From: UBA822 sp965249775
Lineage (GTDB): Bacteria > Gemmatimonadota > Gemmatimonadetes > Longimicrobiales > Gaopeijiaceae
Assembly: GCA_965249775.1 (NCBI GenBank)
Contig: OZ252253.1
Span: forward strand, 3,410,001-3,474,000
Reading direction: 5' to 3'
Length of the DNA: 64,000 nt
Part shown: positions 1 to 8,160 of the stretch, piece by piece
How the letters are laid out: each line of letters begins with the position of its first letter
Numbering within the stretch: the stretch's first letter is position 1
Notes under the pieces: generated by a model
Seen by the model: the letters and a program-made list of their open reading frames with translations, nothing else
What the model was told of the DNA's origin: nothing
Databases searched by the model: none
Translations under genes and position numbers: made by a program

Positions 1-895
1 CCCCTCTCGAGCCGATGAACCTTCCATCGGCCCCATCGGGAATAATCTCCAACGCGTCCAAACCGAACCCTGCGGGCTCGCCGTTGATTCCGAGCGGCAC
101 CACAGTCCCGAGGACTGCCGTGCCGTCGGGATTCACCCGGAAGATCGTGGGTTCTTCGACCGGATCGTTAGGGCGACCGGTCGCCTCGACAACCCACAGC
201 TCTCCGGTCTGGGGATGGACAGAGAACCCCCCGTTCTCGAGGTCGCGACCGCGACTGGCATCAAAACCGAATTCTGCCAACACGGTTGCCGCCCCCGACG
301 CCTGGTCAAGGGTTGCGAGGGCTCCGCTACTTTCGAAATAGGTAGCGAACAGCGTACCCCCCGAGAAGTCGATGTCCGAAAGAAAGTCGACTCCGGTATC
401 ACCGAAGTCTTCGATAACTGAACCGTCGGCGGGATCAATTTGGTAGAGATGAGGGCAATTGCACGGCTCAAATCGGTTGCTGGTAACGAAAAGGTCACCG
501 TCCGGGCCGAACGAGATTCCCGACAGTCCTCGCGGGTCACCATTAGGGTGGGTCCCGGCGTCGCCGAGGAGCACCGCCGTGCCAGCATCGATATCGATCC
601 GGACCAACTCCCCCACACCAGTGGTGGCCAACAGCACCCCCGACCCGTCCCCACCATTGAGCTCGGCCACCGACACGGTCGGAATGCTGGGAGCAATCGG
701 CTGTGTCATGTCCTGACACGATGTGACCGCGAGCATGGCGAATACGAGCCCGGCGACTCGCCTTACTGGAGGCCTCCAGTCGGTTACCCGAACTCGACCA
801 ACACTCGGCGTGCTCCGCCAAAGGGCCCGAAGGGTTTCTAGGGCTACAACACGGGATGGGGCGCATTGTCCCCCGAACGGCAGACGCGGTCGCAT
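1..895 (-). CDS. Secreted beta-propeller-like lipoprotein (ScyD/SMP-30-type), C-terminus cut by window edge
   Basis: The reading frame is open from an ATG at 895 to the left edge, about 298 codons. Residues near 45-60 form a hydrophobic stretch preceded by arginines and ending in a lipobox (V-T-S-C), so the protein is probably a lipoprotein. The body has repeated motifs of the type GISFGPDGDLFVTSN, LYQIDPADGSV, GFSVHPQTGELWVVE and IFRVNPDGT, as in ScyD/ScyE or SMP-30-like beta-propellers that bind or hydrolyse small molecules outside the cytoplasm. The long stretch before the signal sequence is unusual; a non-ATG start closer to the lipobox is possible. The catalytic role is unknown. The gene diverges from the GHMP kinase gene. 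Confidence 0.72.
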   Translation of the reverse strand, partial: MRPRLPFGGQCAPSRVVALETLRALWRSTPSVGRVRVTDWRPPVRRVAGLVFAMLAVTSCQDMTQPIAPSIPTVSVAELNGGDGSGVLLATTGVGELVRIDIDAGTAVLLGDAGTHPNGDPRGLSGISFGPDGDLFVTSNRFEPCNCPHLYQIDPADGSVIEDFGDTGVDFLSDIDFSGGTLFATYFESSGALATLDQASGAATVLAEFGFDASRGRDLENGGFSVHPQTGELWVVEATGRPNDPVEEPTIFRVNPDGTAVLGTVVPLGINGEPAGFGLDALEIIPDGADGRFIGSRG

Positions 896-1337
896 GGGGC
901 CTCCTCTTTTGACGCAGCGCCCATCGCGAACCAGTGAGCGTGCACGGAGGACCGACCATATCCAACCAAAAACCCGCCGGCAACAAACAAATGGCGGCCA
1001 GGAGAATCTGATGGAGTCGGCCCCTTGGAAGGCGGTACTCGGCCTTGGTCGACGCTGGCGGCGCCGACGCGAAGAGCAGGTGCAGCCTTGTCGATACTCC
1101 GTTCGACCGGGACCGACGGGGAGGGGTTTCTCCCCCGTAGTTGCGGTGTCTCCGTTACGAAAGTCCGGCAGACTTGTAAACGACTGTTCCCATGGTACGA
1201 GCGATTGGCGGCGTGGCTGTCACTTTTCGGCTTGAGCATAGAAGGCATATTCTTATCCTCGATCGCGGGCGCATCGATCAGTCCGCCCCTCTCATCTGTG
1301 CGCCGCCGCGTCTGAATCCATCTTCTGGGAATCGAGC
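896..1337. other. Intergenic region between divergent genes
   Basis: This 442-base region separates the start of the leftward lipoprotein gene from the GTG start of the rightward kinase gene, so it should carry promoters for both. Open frames here lack convincing start sites or family motifs. I see no strong inverted repeat, tRNA or repeat element. Confidence 0.5.
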
Positions 1338-2414
1338 GTGTCACTGGAAATATTCGTACCGGGTCGCCTCTGCCTCTTCGGCGAACACTCGGACTGGGCG
1401 GCGGAATATCGCCGTGCCAACCCCGAGCTTTCCAAGGGATTCACGCTCATCGTCGGCACCAACCAGGGACTCTACGCCCGAGTCGAAACCCATTCCGACG
1501 CGCTCGTCATTCGCTCCACCATGCCCGACGGTGAGGTGCGTACTTCGCAAGAAATACCGATGGAACCGAAGGCACTTCTGGCCGAAGCCGAGGCCGGCGG
1601 GTTCTTCAGCTACGTGGCCGGTGTGGCCTTCCGCATCCGATCGCGCTACGGCATCGGCGGCCTCGTTATCGACAACTATCGGACGGACTTGCCCGTCAAG
1701 AAGGGACTCTCCTCGTCGGCCGCCGTGTGTGTGTTGACGGCTCGCGCGCTGAACCGACTCTACGACCTAGGTATGACGACGCGTGACGAGATGGAGTACG
1801 CGTATCTCGGAGAGATCGCTACGCCCTCGCGTTGCGGTCGGATGGATCAAGCTTGTGCGTTTGGGTCCCGGGCGATCCATATGGTGCACGACTACGAGAC
1901 GACCACGGTCGAAGAGCTCGACCTGGGGGCGCCGATTCACATGGTCGTCGTCGATCTGGGTGGCAAGAAGAACACGACCGAAATCCTCGCTGCTCTGAAT
2001 CGGTGCTACCCGTTCCCTCAAGACAACACGGCGCGCGGTCTGCACAACTACCTCGGACCTGTGAACAAAGGCATAGTTCGGCGCGCAATGGGTCTTCTCT
2101 CCGAAGGCGATGCCGAGGGACTCGGCAAGCTGATGACCGAGACGCAGCGCCTCTTTGACGAGTACTGCGCTCCTGCTGGTCCCAGCGAGCTGGCAGCCCC
2201 CCTACTTCATCGCGTCCTCGACAACGAGTCGATTTCTCCGCTGATATGGGGCGGGAAGGGCGTGGGGTCACAGGGCGACGGTTCCGCACAGCTCGTCGTC
2301 CGTAATGAAACCGACCGCGACGAGGTAATGCGCATTCTGGACGAAGAGCCGGGCCTGTCCTGCCTGGCTCTGGACCTGCGGCCTGTGCGGGGTCAGCCCA
2401 TTGTGGACGTGTAA
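1338..2414 (+). CDS. GHMP-superfamily sugar kinase (galactokinase/glucuronokinase-like)
   Basis: This 358-residue protein shows the three GHMP kinase motifs. Motif 1 is the N-terminal VPGRLCLFGEHSDW (residues 7-20), similar to the galactokinase signature. Motif 2 is the phosphate-binding GLSSSAA at 123-129, preceded by LPVKK. Motif 3 is a glycine-rich GGKGVGSQGDGSAQ near 300-313. The family transfers phosphate from ATP to a sugar or isoprenoid hydroxyl in the cytoplasm; the GEHSDW motif favours a sugar substrate. The exact substrate (galactose, glucuronate, heptose or other) cannot be read from sequence. The start is GTG at 1338 with only a weak upstream GGGA. The gene appears to stand alone; no sugar pathway genes are adjacent. 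Confidence 0.8.
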   Translation: MSLEIFVPGRLCLFGEHSDWAAEYRRANPELSKGFTLIVGTNQGLYARVETHSDALVIRSTMPDGEVRTSQEIPMEPKALLAEAEAGGFFSYVAGVAFRIRSRYGIGGLVIDNYRTDLPVKKGLSSSAAVCVLTARALNRLYDLGMTTRDEMEYAYLGEIATPSRCGRMDQACAFGSRAIHMVHDYETTTVEELDLGAPIHMVVVDLGGKKNTTEILAALNRCYPFPQDNTARGLHNYLGPVNKGIVRRAMGLLSEGDAEGLGKLMTETQRLFDEYCAPAGPSELAAPLLHRVLDNESISPLIWGGKGVGSQGDGSAQLVVRNETDRDEVMRILDEEPGLSCLALDLRPVRGQPIVDV

Positions 2415-2467
2415 CCCCGGGGCCAACCAGGTCTCGCAGAACGCGATTCTGGGCTTGTGACAGGGCG

Positions 2468-2511
2468 ACTGCTTGCGCCAACCGCCCCACCCTCAGATGT
2501 TGCCCACAGTC
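2468..2511 (+). repeat. Dispersed intergenic repeat, copy 1
   Basis: A segment of about 44 bases with core CTTGCGCC...GATGTT shares roughly 80% of positions with 3957-4000 and a shorter core with 58410-58442. It lies directly upstream of the DUF3179 gene. At the third copy a decayed Ser/Thr kinase start follows, so the repeat may be the leader of that kinase family. Confidence 0.6.
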
Positions 2512-2548
2512 TCCTCCGCTAACTCGACCGCCGCAGGAGGTGGTTATT

Positions 2549-3682
2549 ATGCGACGCATGTGGTTACTGGCCGTGACGCTAGTGATTCCGTCAGCTTGCC
2601 AGCCCGCTGAAGAAGGATCAGATCCCACCGCTGACCTTTCGCTCGTTCCTCCGGCTGCGATGGCCGTGGTCAGCCCGACGGAAGGTGAGGGGAAGATGAA
2701 GAGAGTCGTGGGGTTCGAGCCAGGCCGAGCCATCCTCGATGACGCTTGGGGGTTCGACCCATTCCCCGTCACGAAGATGGAACCGCTCAAGTCAGCCCTC
2801 GAGGACGGGAGGGTCGGCGAGGAAACCGGTGTCCTGCTTCTTGAACGCGGCGACACTCGTCTGGCCCTCCTGACCCAACAGATGTCGTACCATCACATCG
2901 CGCAGGGAGAGTTGGCCGGGGAGCCCTGGATGGTGTCCTTCTGAGTCGTCTGCAACACAGGGATCGGTCTGGTCCCACGCATCGATGACTATGTCGGCTC
3001 CTTCAGGCTCACCGGACTGTACGACGGGCTCTTCCTCTTCGGCGACGAGAAGACCGACACGTACTGGAACCACATGACGGGAGAGGCGCTGTACGGACCC
3101 CTCGCTGGTGAGCGGCTGGAGCTCTACAACGTGCTACATAGCAACGTGCGGCAGGCGCTCGCGCAAGATCCTGCGGCGCTCGTCGCCATCTCCGAACACC
3201 CAAGGGTGGGGATGTTCTCAGAGGGATCTGACCCGGGCGGTTCGTGGCGCTCACAGCTGGCGCGCTGGGGTGAAAGGGGCCTCAGCCGACAGTTCCAGGG
3301 GACGATCCGCGAAGAGGATGATCGCAGGCCGACGATGGAGCTCGGGATCGGCATCTGGAACGGCCCCACGGCGAAGTACTACCCGATGCCCGTCGTCGAG
3401 GAGGAGGGTCGTGCGATACTCGACACTTTGGAGGGGCGAAGTGTCCTGGTCTACTACGATCCGACCGCCTACGCGCTCATCGCTCATTACACGACCGCCG
3501 ACCGGGTCTGGTGGGAGGACGATGTCCTCCGCCTTTCGACTGGCGAGAGAATCGAGAACGGGCTCCTTTTCGACGAATCAGGCGAACAGATCGAGACGGA
3601 GGCTCCGCTACAGGTCTTCACGCGGTGGTACGGGTTCTCGTTGACGTTCCCGGCGACCGAGATCTACGGGGAGCTCGATTAG
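2549..3682 (+). CDS. DUF3179 lipoprotein with in-frame UGA: candidate selenoprotein (U132)
   Basis: ATG 2549 has GGAGG eight bases upstream and opens a lipoprotein signal (MRRMWLLAV...IPSAC). The frame stops at TGA 2942-2944 and then stays open without another stop to 3682, giving 377 residues if UGA is read through. Both sides match DUF3179: the GEPWMVSF-x-VVCNTG site, then a GLYDG segment, YWNHMTGEALYGPLAG and a C-terminal TRWYGFSLTFP. The UGA sits exactly at the first Cys of the family's CxxC motif, giving UxxC at residue 132. At 2960-2976 a six-pair stem closes a GGUCU loop like bacterial SECIS elements. DUF3179 has no assigned reaction; a UxxC suggests redox chemistry in the periplasm. 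The alternative is a nonsense mutation or sequencing error. Other start: GTG 2540. Confidence 0.8.
2942..2944 (+). other. In-frame UGA, predicted selenocysteine codon
   Basis: This TGA replaces the first Cys codon of the CxxC motif. The Cys three residues later (TGC 2951-2953) is kept. The reading frame downstream remains open for 245 further sense codons and continues the same protein family. Confidence 0.75.
2960..2976 (+). promoter_or_regulatory. Candidate bacterial SECIS hairpin
   Basis: The arms GGGATC (2960-2965) and GGTCCC (2971-2976) pair over six positions with one U-G wobble, closing a five-base GGUCU loop. The loop begins 21 bases after the UGA. In E. coli fdhF the conserved loop GG lies about 18-19 bases after the UGA, within an AGGUCU loop, so both loop sequence and spacing fit SelB recognition. 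The bulged U of fdhF is absent. Confidence 0.65.
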
Positions 3683-3713
3683 CGGAAGCGGTGAAGACCG
3701 TTAGATTGCGGTC

Positions 3714-3917
3714 ATGGACTTGACCTCTGATGAGCAACCCGTGGTCCGTCGTGCTGTGGCCGCGTACCACGCGATGAAGAAGAAGCACAAGGGGGCTTTC
3801 GGGGGCACGACTGCCGACGAGATTCTAGAAGAATTGAGGCCGTCTCCAGGCCGTTGGAACCAACTCGCCGCGTTCGTGATCGAAAGGGCAGAAGGCCCCG
3901 CACGAAGGAAGCGATAA
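3714..3917 (+). CDS. Small hypothetical protein (67 aa)
   Basis: A short reading frame starts 31 bases after the DUF3179 stop codon. The predicted protein is charged and largely helical, with a lysine-rich HAMKKKHKG segment, a central TADEILEELRPSPGRW stretch and a basic C-terminus (ARRKR). It has no signal peptide or membrane segment, so it should be cytoplasmic. I do not recognise the family. No clear Shine-Dalgarno sequence precedes the ATG. Placement and amino acid composition support a real gene, but weakly. Confidence 0.45.
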   Translation: MDLTSDEQPVVRRAVAAYHAMKKKHKGAFGGTTADEILEELRPSPGRWNQLAAFVIERAEGPARRKR

Positions 3918-3956
3918 CGTCGCGTTTAGAACGTGCTTCTGAACGTGTTTGGGACC

Positions 3957-4000
3957 ACTGCTTGCGCCTACCGCCTCACTCTCGGATGTTGACCACAGTC
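3957..4000 (+). repeat. Dispersed intergenic repeat, copy 2
   Basis: This closely matches 2468-2511 and shares the CTTGCGCCTA...CTCGGATGTT core with 58410-58442. It lies in the leader of the PQQ dehydrogenase gene, about 75 bases before its ATG. It is not within a coding region, because the dehydrogenase signal peptide starts at 4075. Confidence 0.6.
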
Positions 4001-4074
4001 TGATCCCGGAGTGCACCCATGCACATGTAAGACCGCGGCCCCAACACGGGACCGGTGAGAAAGCCGAGGAAGCG

Positions 4075-6087
4075 ATGTCTAAGATCCGGAAGCCATCAAG
4101 TGTGTCCGCCGCCTGGTGCAGCGCGATACTGTGTTGTGCGTTACTGCTGGCGCCTGCCGCCGTGCTGGCCCAATACGGTGCCACGAACGGCGAGTGGCGG
4201 AGCTATGGCGGCGACGTGGGGAGCACCAAGTACTCCCCGCTGGATCAGATCGACGCTACCAACTTCAGTGACCTCGAAGTCGCCTGGCGATGGGAGACGG
4301 TCGATGCGTTGCTCGATCTCGAGGCGCTGCGAGAAGAGATCCCGCAGATGTCGATCGGGGGGCTCCAGGCGACGCCGCTGATGGTCGGTGGGGTCCTCTA
4401 CATCGCGACTGCGCTGCATCAGGGGGCTGCCGTCGACGCCGGAACCGGCGAAACGCTCTGGGTGCACGATCCCGAGGCCTACCTGCGCGGCGTGCCGACG
4501 CACTCGTACCGTACGCGTGGCTTGGCGTACTGGTCGGACGGCCAAGATGCCAGAATCTTCTGGGGTACGAGCGACGGATACCTCGTCGCGGTCGACGCCG
4601 AGACGGGTCAGCCGGCGCTCGCCTTCGGCAACGAGGGTCGCGCCGATCTCATGGAGGACATCCCGCGAGCGACGCGCGGAGAGACCGACCCTCGGGGTCG
4701 CAACCTACTGGGGGTCGGGTCCCCACCGATCGTCGTGAACGACGTCGTCATCACCCCGACCATCATCACCGACTATGCGGTTCGTAAGGAGGCGCCGCCC
4801 GGATGGCTGAAGGGCGTGGATGCGCGAACCGGCGAGACGAAGTGGATCTTCCGAACCGTGCCGCAAGAAGGCGACTTTGGCGTCGAGACCTGGCTGAACG
4901 AATCGTGGCGCTACTCGGGCAACGCCAACGTCTGGGCGATGCTCAGTGGCGACGAGGAGCTGGGCATGGTCTACCTGCCGACCGGGACGCCCACGAGCGA
5001 CTACTACGGTGGCCATCGCCTGGGCGACAACCTCTTCGCCGAGAGCCTGGTCGCGGTCGACGTGGAGACCGGCGAGCGCGTGTGGCACTTCCAGGCGGTC
5101 CATCACGGGGTCTGGGACTACGACTTCCCCGCTGCGCCGAACCTGCTCGACATCACGGTCGACGGCCGTCGCATAAGGGCGATCGCTCAGGTGAGCAAGC
5201 AGGGGTTCACTTATGTCTTCGACCGCGAGACGGGTGAGCCGGTCTGGCCGATCGAAGAGCGTCGCGTGGACACGTATACCGACCTGGAAGGCGAGGTGCT
5301 CTCGCCCACCCAGCCGTTTCCTACGAAGCCGCCCCCGTTCGAGTATCAGGGTGTCAGCACGGACGATCTGATAGACTTCACGCCCGAACTGCGCGCGATG
5401 GCGCTGGAACAAGTCGCAAACTTCAGGATGGGGCCCGTCTTCACGCCGCCCATGCTGAGCATCGAGGGTGGGCTGCAGGGGACGATTCAGCGACCCCCTA
5501 TCGGAGGCGCGGCCGGCTGGGCCGGAGCCGGCGTTGATCCCGAGACCGGACTCCTCTACGTGCCTTCCGTGAACCAGTTCACGGTCATGAAGTACCACGT
5601 GCCGGACTCGGCAGACGGTGGGAATCTCCGGTTGACCCAAGAGAGTTTCGGCGCCACAGGCGTTCGGCCCGAGATGCCGAGGGGCCTTCCGCTGCTCAAG
5701 CCGCCGTACTCGCGGATCACCGCCATCGATCTCAACGAGGGCGAACACGCGTGGATGCAGCCGAACGGCGACGGCGACCGGCTTCGTAACCACCCGTTAC
5801 TCCAAGACCTCGATCTGCCGCCGTTGGGCGGCGACGGACGTGGAGGGCCGGTGCTGACCAGCACGTTGATGGTGAGCGCTCTGAACGCAGGGGGCACCGA
5901 GGGCGGGCCCCGGCTCGTGGCCCGCGACAAGGCCACCGGCGAGATCGTCGGGTCCGTCGATCTCCCAAGGCGTGCCATGGGGACCCCTATGACCTATATG
6001 CACGAGGGGGCGCAGTACATCGCCATGACGATCGCCGGTGGGGGACAGGGCGCGCCGCCGGAGATGATCGCGCTCAGACTGCCCTGA
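4075..6087 (+). CDS. Periplasmic PQQ-dependent dehydrogenase (quinoprotein glucose-dehydrogenase-like)
   Basis: The 670-residue protein begins at ATG 4075, with GAGGA just upstream and a signal peptide ending near AAVLAQ. An upstream in-frame start would add a leader that does not look like protein. The body is an eight-bladed beta-propeller: an N-terminal WRSYGGDVGSTKYSPLDQI, blade motifs such as AVDAETGQPALAFG and VDVETGERVWHFQ, and a HHGVWDYDFPAAPNLLD segment typical of glucose-dehydrogenase-type quinoproteins. Such enzymes oxidise sugars or alcohols and pass electrons to quinone or cytochrome. There is no membrane anchor as in E. coli Gcd. No PQQ biosynthesis genes lie in the window. A bicupin gene follows after 57 bases. 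Confidence 0.88.
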   Translation: MSKIRKPSSVSAAWCSAILCCALLLAPAAVLAQYGATNGEWRSYGGDVGSTKYSPLDQIDATNFSDLEVAWRWETVDALLDLEALREEIPQMSIGGLQATPLMVGGVLYIATALHQGAAVDAGTGETLWVHDPEAYLRGVPTHSYRTRGLAYWSDGQDARIFWGTSDGYLVAVDAETGQPALAFGNEGRADLMEDIPRATRGETDPRGRNLLGVGSPPIVVNDVVITPTIITDYAVRKEAPPGWLKGVDARTGETKWIFRTVPQEGDFGVETWLNESWRYSGNANVWAMLSGDEELGMVYLPTGTPTSDYYGGHRLGDNLFAESLVAVDVETGERVWHFQAVHHGVWDYDFPAAPNLLDITVDGRRIRAIAQVSKQGFTYVFDRETGEPVWPIEERRVDTYTDLEGEVLSPTQPFPTKPPPFEYQGVSTDDLIDFTPELRAMALEQVANFRMGPVFTPPMLSIEGGLQGTIQRPPIGGAAGWAGAGVDPETGLLYVPSVNQFTVMKYHVPDSADGGNLRLTQESFGATGVRPEMPRGLPLLKPPYSRITAIDLNEGEHAWMQPNGDGDRLRNHPLLQDLDLPPLGGDGRGGPVLTSTLMVSALNAGGTEGGPRLVARDKATGEIVGSVDLPRRAMGTPMTYMHEGAQYIAMTIAGGGQGAPPEMIALRLP

Positions 6088-6114
6088 CGCCACGCGGAGG
6101 CCTGACCGAGAACC

Positions 6115-6147
6115 CCAGCGGATCTCGCTGGAATCGAGGTTGAAATG
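6115..6147 (+). promoter_or_regulatory. Shared leader and ribosome binding site before the bicupin gene
   Basis: The segment with GATCTCGCTGGAATCGAGG followed by TTGAAATGAGC closely matches the leaders just before the three secreted paralogs at 18654, 45284 and 63896. It also contains a small hairpin (CCAGCG-GATCT-CGCTGG, 6115-6131). The GAGG serves as Shine-Dalgarno for ATG 6145. Confidence 0.5.
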
Positions 6148-7071
6148 AGCACTCGTATGGCGGGGGTGGTGGCGGTTGCTCTCGTTCTCGCGCCGCTACC
6201 TCAGGCCGTTCCCCCCGGATTCGTCATGTGGGACGTCTCGGAGCTGGCGGAGCGCAATGCAGCCCTCGGGACCAGGGTGGGCCCGGATGATTCCGCCCGG
6301 GAGACCCTTGCCGACTACGGCAACCCGTCCGGGGCACATCGCTTCCGGTTCATCCGTCGAGATGGAGACGGTCGCCCGGAGCAGCACGACGACATCGACG
6401 ACGTCGTATACATCCAGAGTGGGGAGGGGACCCTGCTGGTGGGGGGCGAAATGCTCGGCCGCACGGGCGATGTCGGCACGTCGATTACCGGCGGTTCGCG
6501 CTATCCTGTGAGCGCCGGCGACGTAGTCCGAATCCCGGCCGGGACCCCTCACGCCTACCTGGTGCCGGATGGTGGACACGTTACGTATGTGCTCGTGCGA
6601 GTCCCGGCGTTCTTTGGCGAAGTCGTCTCGGATCCCGACGGGGCGGCGCCTCGGCTGGACCCGTCAGGATTCGGCATGTGGAAGTCTTCCGAGCTGGAGG
6701 AGCGGAATGCGGCCCTTGCGACCCGGGTGCGCCCGGACGGTTCGGCCCGCGAGACGCTTGCCGATTACGGCGTGGGGGGCTCGTCCCATCGTTTTCGATT
6801 CATTCGTCGGGATGCGGACGGAAGGCCCGAGCTGCACGACGACATCATCGACGTCGTGTTCGTACAAAGCGGGGAGGGGACCCTACTGGTGGGTGGCGAG
6901 ATGATCGGCCGGTCGAACGCCCCCGGCTCCGCGATCGACGGTGGGTCGCGATATCCCGTGGCCGCCGGCGATGTGCTCCACATTCCGGCCAGAACACCCC
7001 ACGGCTATCTGGTGCCGGATGGCGGGCACATCACCTACGTGCTGGTACGAGTTCCGGCGTTCGAGGGCTAG
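6145..7071 (+). CDS. Secreted tandem bicupin protein
   Basis: This 308-residue protein has an N-terminal signal peptide (about residues 1-21) and two near-copies of one cupin domain, roughly residues 25-165 and 170-307. Each half has a MW-SELxERNAAL segment, RFRFIRRD, a short run ending LHDDI or QHDDI, QSGEGTLLVGGEM, GGSRYP, a GDV-IPA-TPH segment and a closing VTYVLVRVPAF or ITYVLVRVPAF. The repetition is also visible in the DNA, so the duplication looks recent. Cupins are beta-barrels that bind metals or small molecules; the conserved His near the start of each barrel and TPH near its end could bind metal. Substrate and reaction are unknown. It sits between a quinoprotein and an alpha/beta hydrolase and may act on related substrates. 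Confidence 0.78.
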   Translation: MSTRMAGVVAVALVLAPLPQAVPPGFVMWDVSELAERNAALGTRVGPDDSARETLADYGNPSGAHRFRFIRRDGDGRPEQHDDIDDVVYIQSGEGTLLVGGEMLGRTGDVGTSITGGSRYPVSAGDVVRIPAGTPHAYLVPDGGHVTYVLVRVPAFFGEVVSDPDGAAPRLDPSGFGMWKSSELEERNAALATRVRPDGSARETLADYGVGGSSHRFRFIRRDADGRPELHDDIIDVVFVQSGEGTLLVGGEMIGRSNAPGSAIDGGSRYPVAAGDVLHIPARTPHGYLVPDGGHITYVLVRVPAFEG

Positions 7072-7130
7072 ACGAGATCAGGCCCCAGGAGCCATGCAAA
7101 CTTGCCGACATCGTCAGTGGAGGAGCGGTC

Positions 7131-8150
7131 ATGGACCAGAATCGAAGAGAATTCCTGAAGAGCGCCGGTGTGGTGGGCGCTGTGGCGGCGGCCGGTGGCT
7201 CCCCGGTCGTTGGTGGCTCCTCGGCTGTGGATGGCACTCGGGTCAAAACAGCGCCCAGTCAAGCGGTGCGGATGATCCAGACCGAGGTGCTCGACATCGG
7301 ATATGAGGAGGCCGGACCAAGCGCCGGATTCCCCATTATCCTCCTGCACGGCTTTCCCTACGATGTTCGATCCTGGGACGGCGTGGTGCCGCCCCTGGCC
7401 GACGCGGGCTACCGGGTGCTGGTGCCGTATCTTCGCGGCTACGGTCCCACGCGATTCCGCGACCCCGATGCGCCACGCATGGCGGAACAGGCGGCGATCG
7501 CCCAGGACGTGGTCGACTTCGCCGATGCGCTCGGGCTGGAGGTTTTCGCTCTGGCGGGTTTCGACTGGGGCAACCGCGCTGCTTGCATCACGGCCATCCT
7601 CCACCCCGAGCGGGTGCGCGCTCAGGTCGCTTGCGCCGGGTATTCGGTGCAGAACACCGTCACGCCGGGAGGTCCTGCGCCTGCCGCGCTCGAGGCACGC
7701 CTGTGGTATCAGTGGTACTTCAACACCGAGCGCGGACGGGCCGGACTCGAGGCGAATCGACACGACATCGTCCGGTACCTGTGGGACACGTTCTCGCCCG
7801 AGTGGCAATACACCGATGAGGCGTACGATCGGTCGGCGCCGTCGTTCGACAACCCCGACTTCGTCGATGTGGTGATCCACTCCTATCGCCATAGGCACGT
7901 GAACGCGCCTGGCGAAGAACGTTTCCTGGCGGTGGAGCGTGAGCTGGCCCAGCGGCCGCAGATCCAGGTGCCCGCCATCGTCCTGCGGGGGTTGGAGGAC
8001 GGCTTCGGCCGCCCTTCACAGAACCCGGCGGGCGACCAGCAGAGGTTCCCCTCACTCGTCGCGCGTCGCCTCGTCGAGGGGGCGGGGCACAACTTGCCGG
8101 CACACCGGCCGGACGCGGTGTCGTTGGCCCTGCTGGAACTGCTGGCCTAA
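7131..8150 (+). CDS. Exported alpha/beta hydrolase (epoxide hydrolase/haloalkane dehalogenase-like)
   Basis: ATG 7131 follows a strong GGAGGAG. The 339-residue protein starts with a twin-arginine-type signal (NRREFLKSAGVVGA). The fold motifs are clear: oxyanion HGFP at 73-76, a nucleophile elbow GFDWGN with Asp145, and a C-terminal GAGHNLP carrying the catalytic His. An Asp nucleophile is typical of epoxide hydrolases and haloalkane dehalogenases, which form an ester intermediate on Asp, rather than of Ser esterases. The substrate is unknown. The gene lies 60 bases after the bicupin gene, probably in one transcript, and converges with the cyclase gene only 10 bases away. Confidence 0.82.
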   Translation: MDQNRREFLKSAGVVGAVAAAGGSPVVGGSSAVDGTRVKTAPSQAVRMIQTEVLDIGYEEAGPSAGFPIILLHGFPYDVRSWDGVVPPLADAGYRVLVPYLRGYGPTRFRDPDAPRMAEQAAIAQDVVDFADALGLEVFALAGFDWGNRAACITAILHPERVRAQVACAGYSVQNTVTPGGPAPAALEARLWYQWYFNTERGRAGLEANRHDIVRYLWDTFSPEWQYTDEAYDRSAPSFDNPDFVDVVIHSYRHRHVNAPGEERFLAVERELAQRPQIQVPAIVLRGLEDGFGRPSQNPAGDQQRFPSLVARRLVEGAGHNLPAHRPDAVSLALLELLA

Positions 8151-8160
8151 ACCCCCGCCG

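Noticed and set aside
723..1235. Plus-strand open frame overlapping the start of the leftward lipoprotein gene
   Set aside because: Arg/Thr-rich composition without any recognisable motif; it is a shadow of the minus-strand gene and intergenic region.
2549..3682. Reading the DUF3179 locus as two separate genes (2540-2944 and 3074-3682)
   Set aside because: Both parts are in the same frame, the 43 codons between are open and carry family motifs, and neither part alone is a complete domain.
4705..5793. Long open frame on the minus strand inside the PQQ dehydrogenase gene
   Set aside because: GC-rich codons leave the opposite strand open; it has no start site, signal or family motifs, while the plus-strand protein is clearly a quinoprotein.
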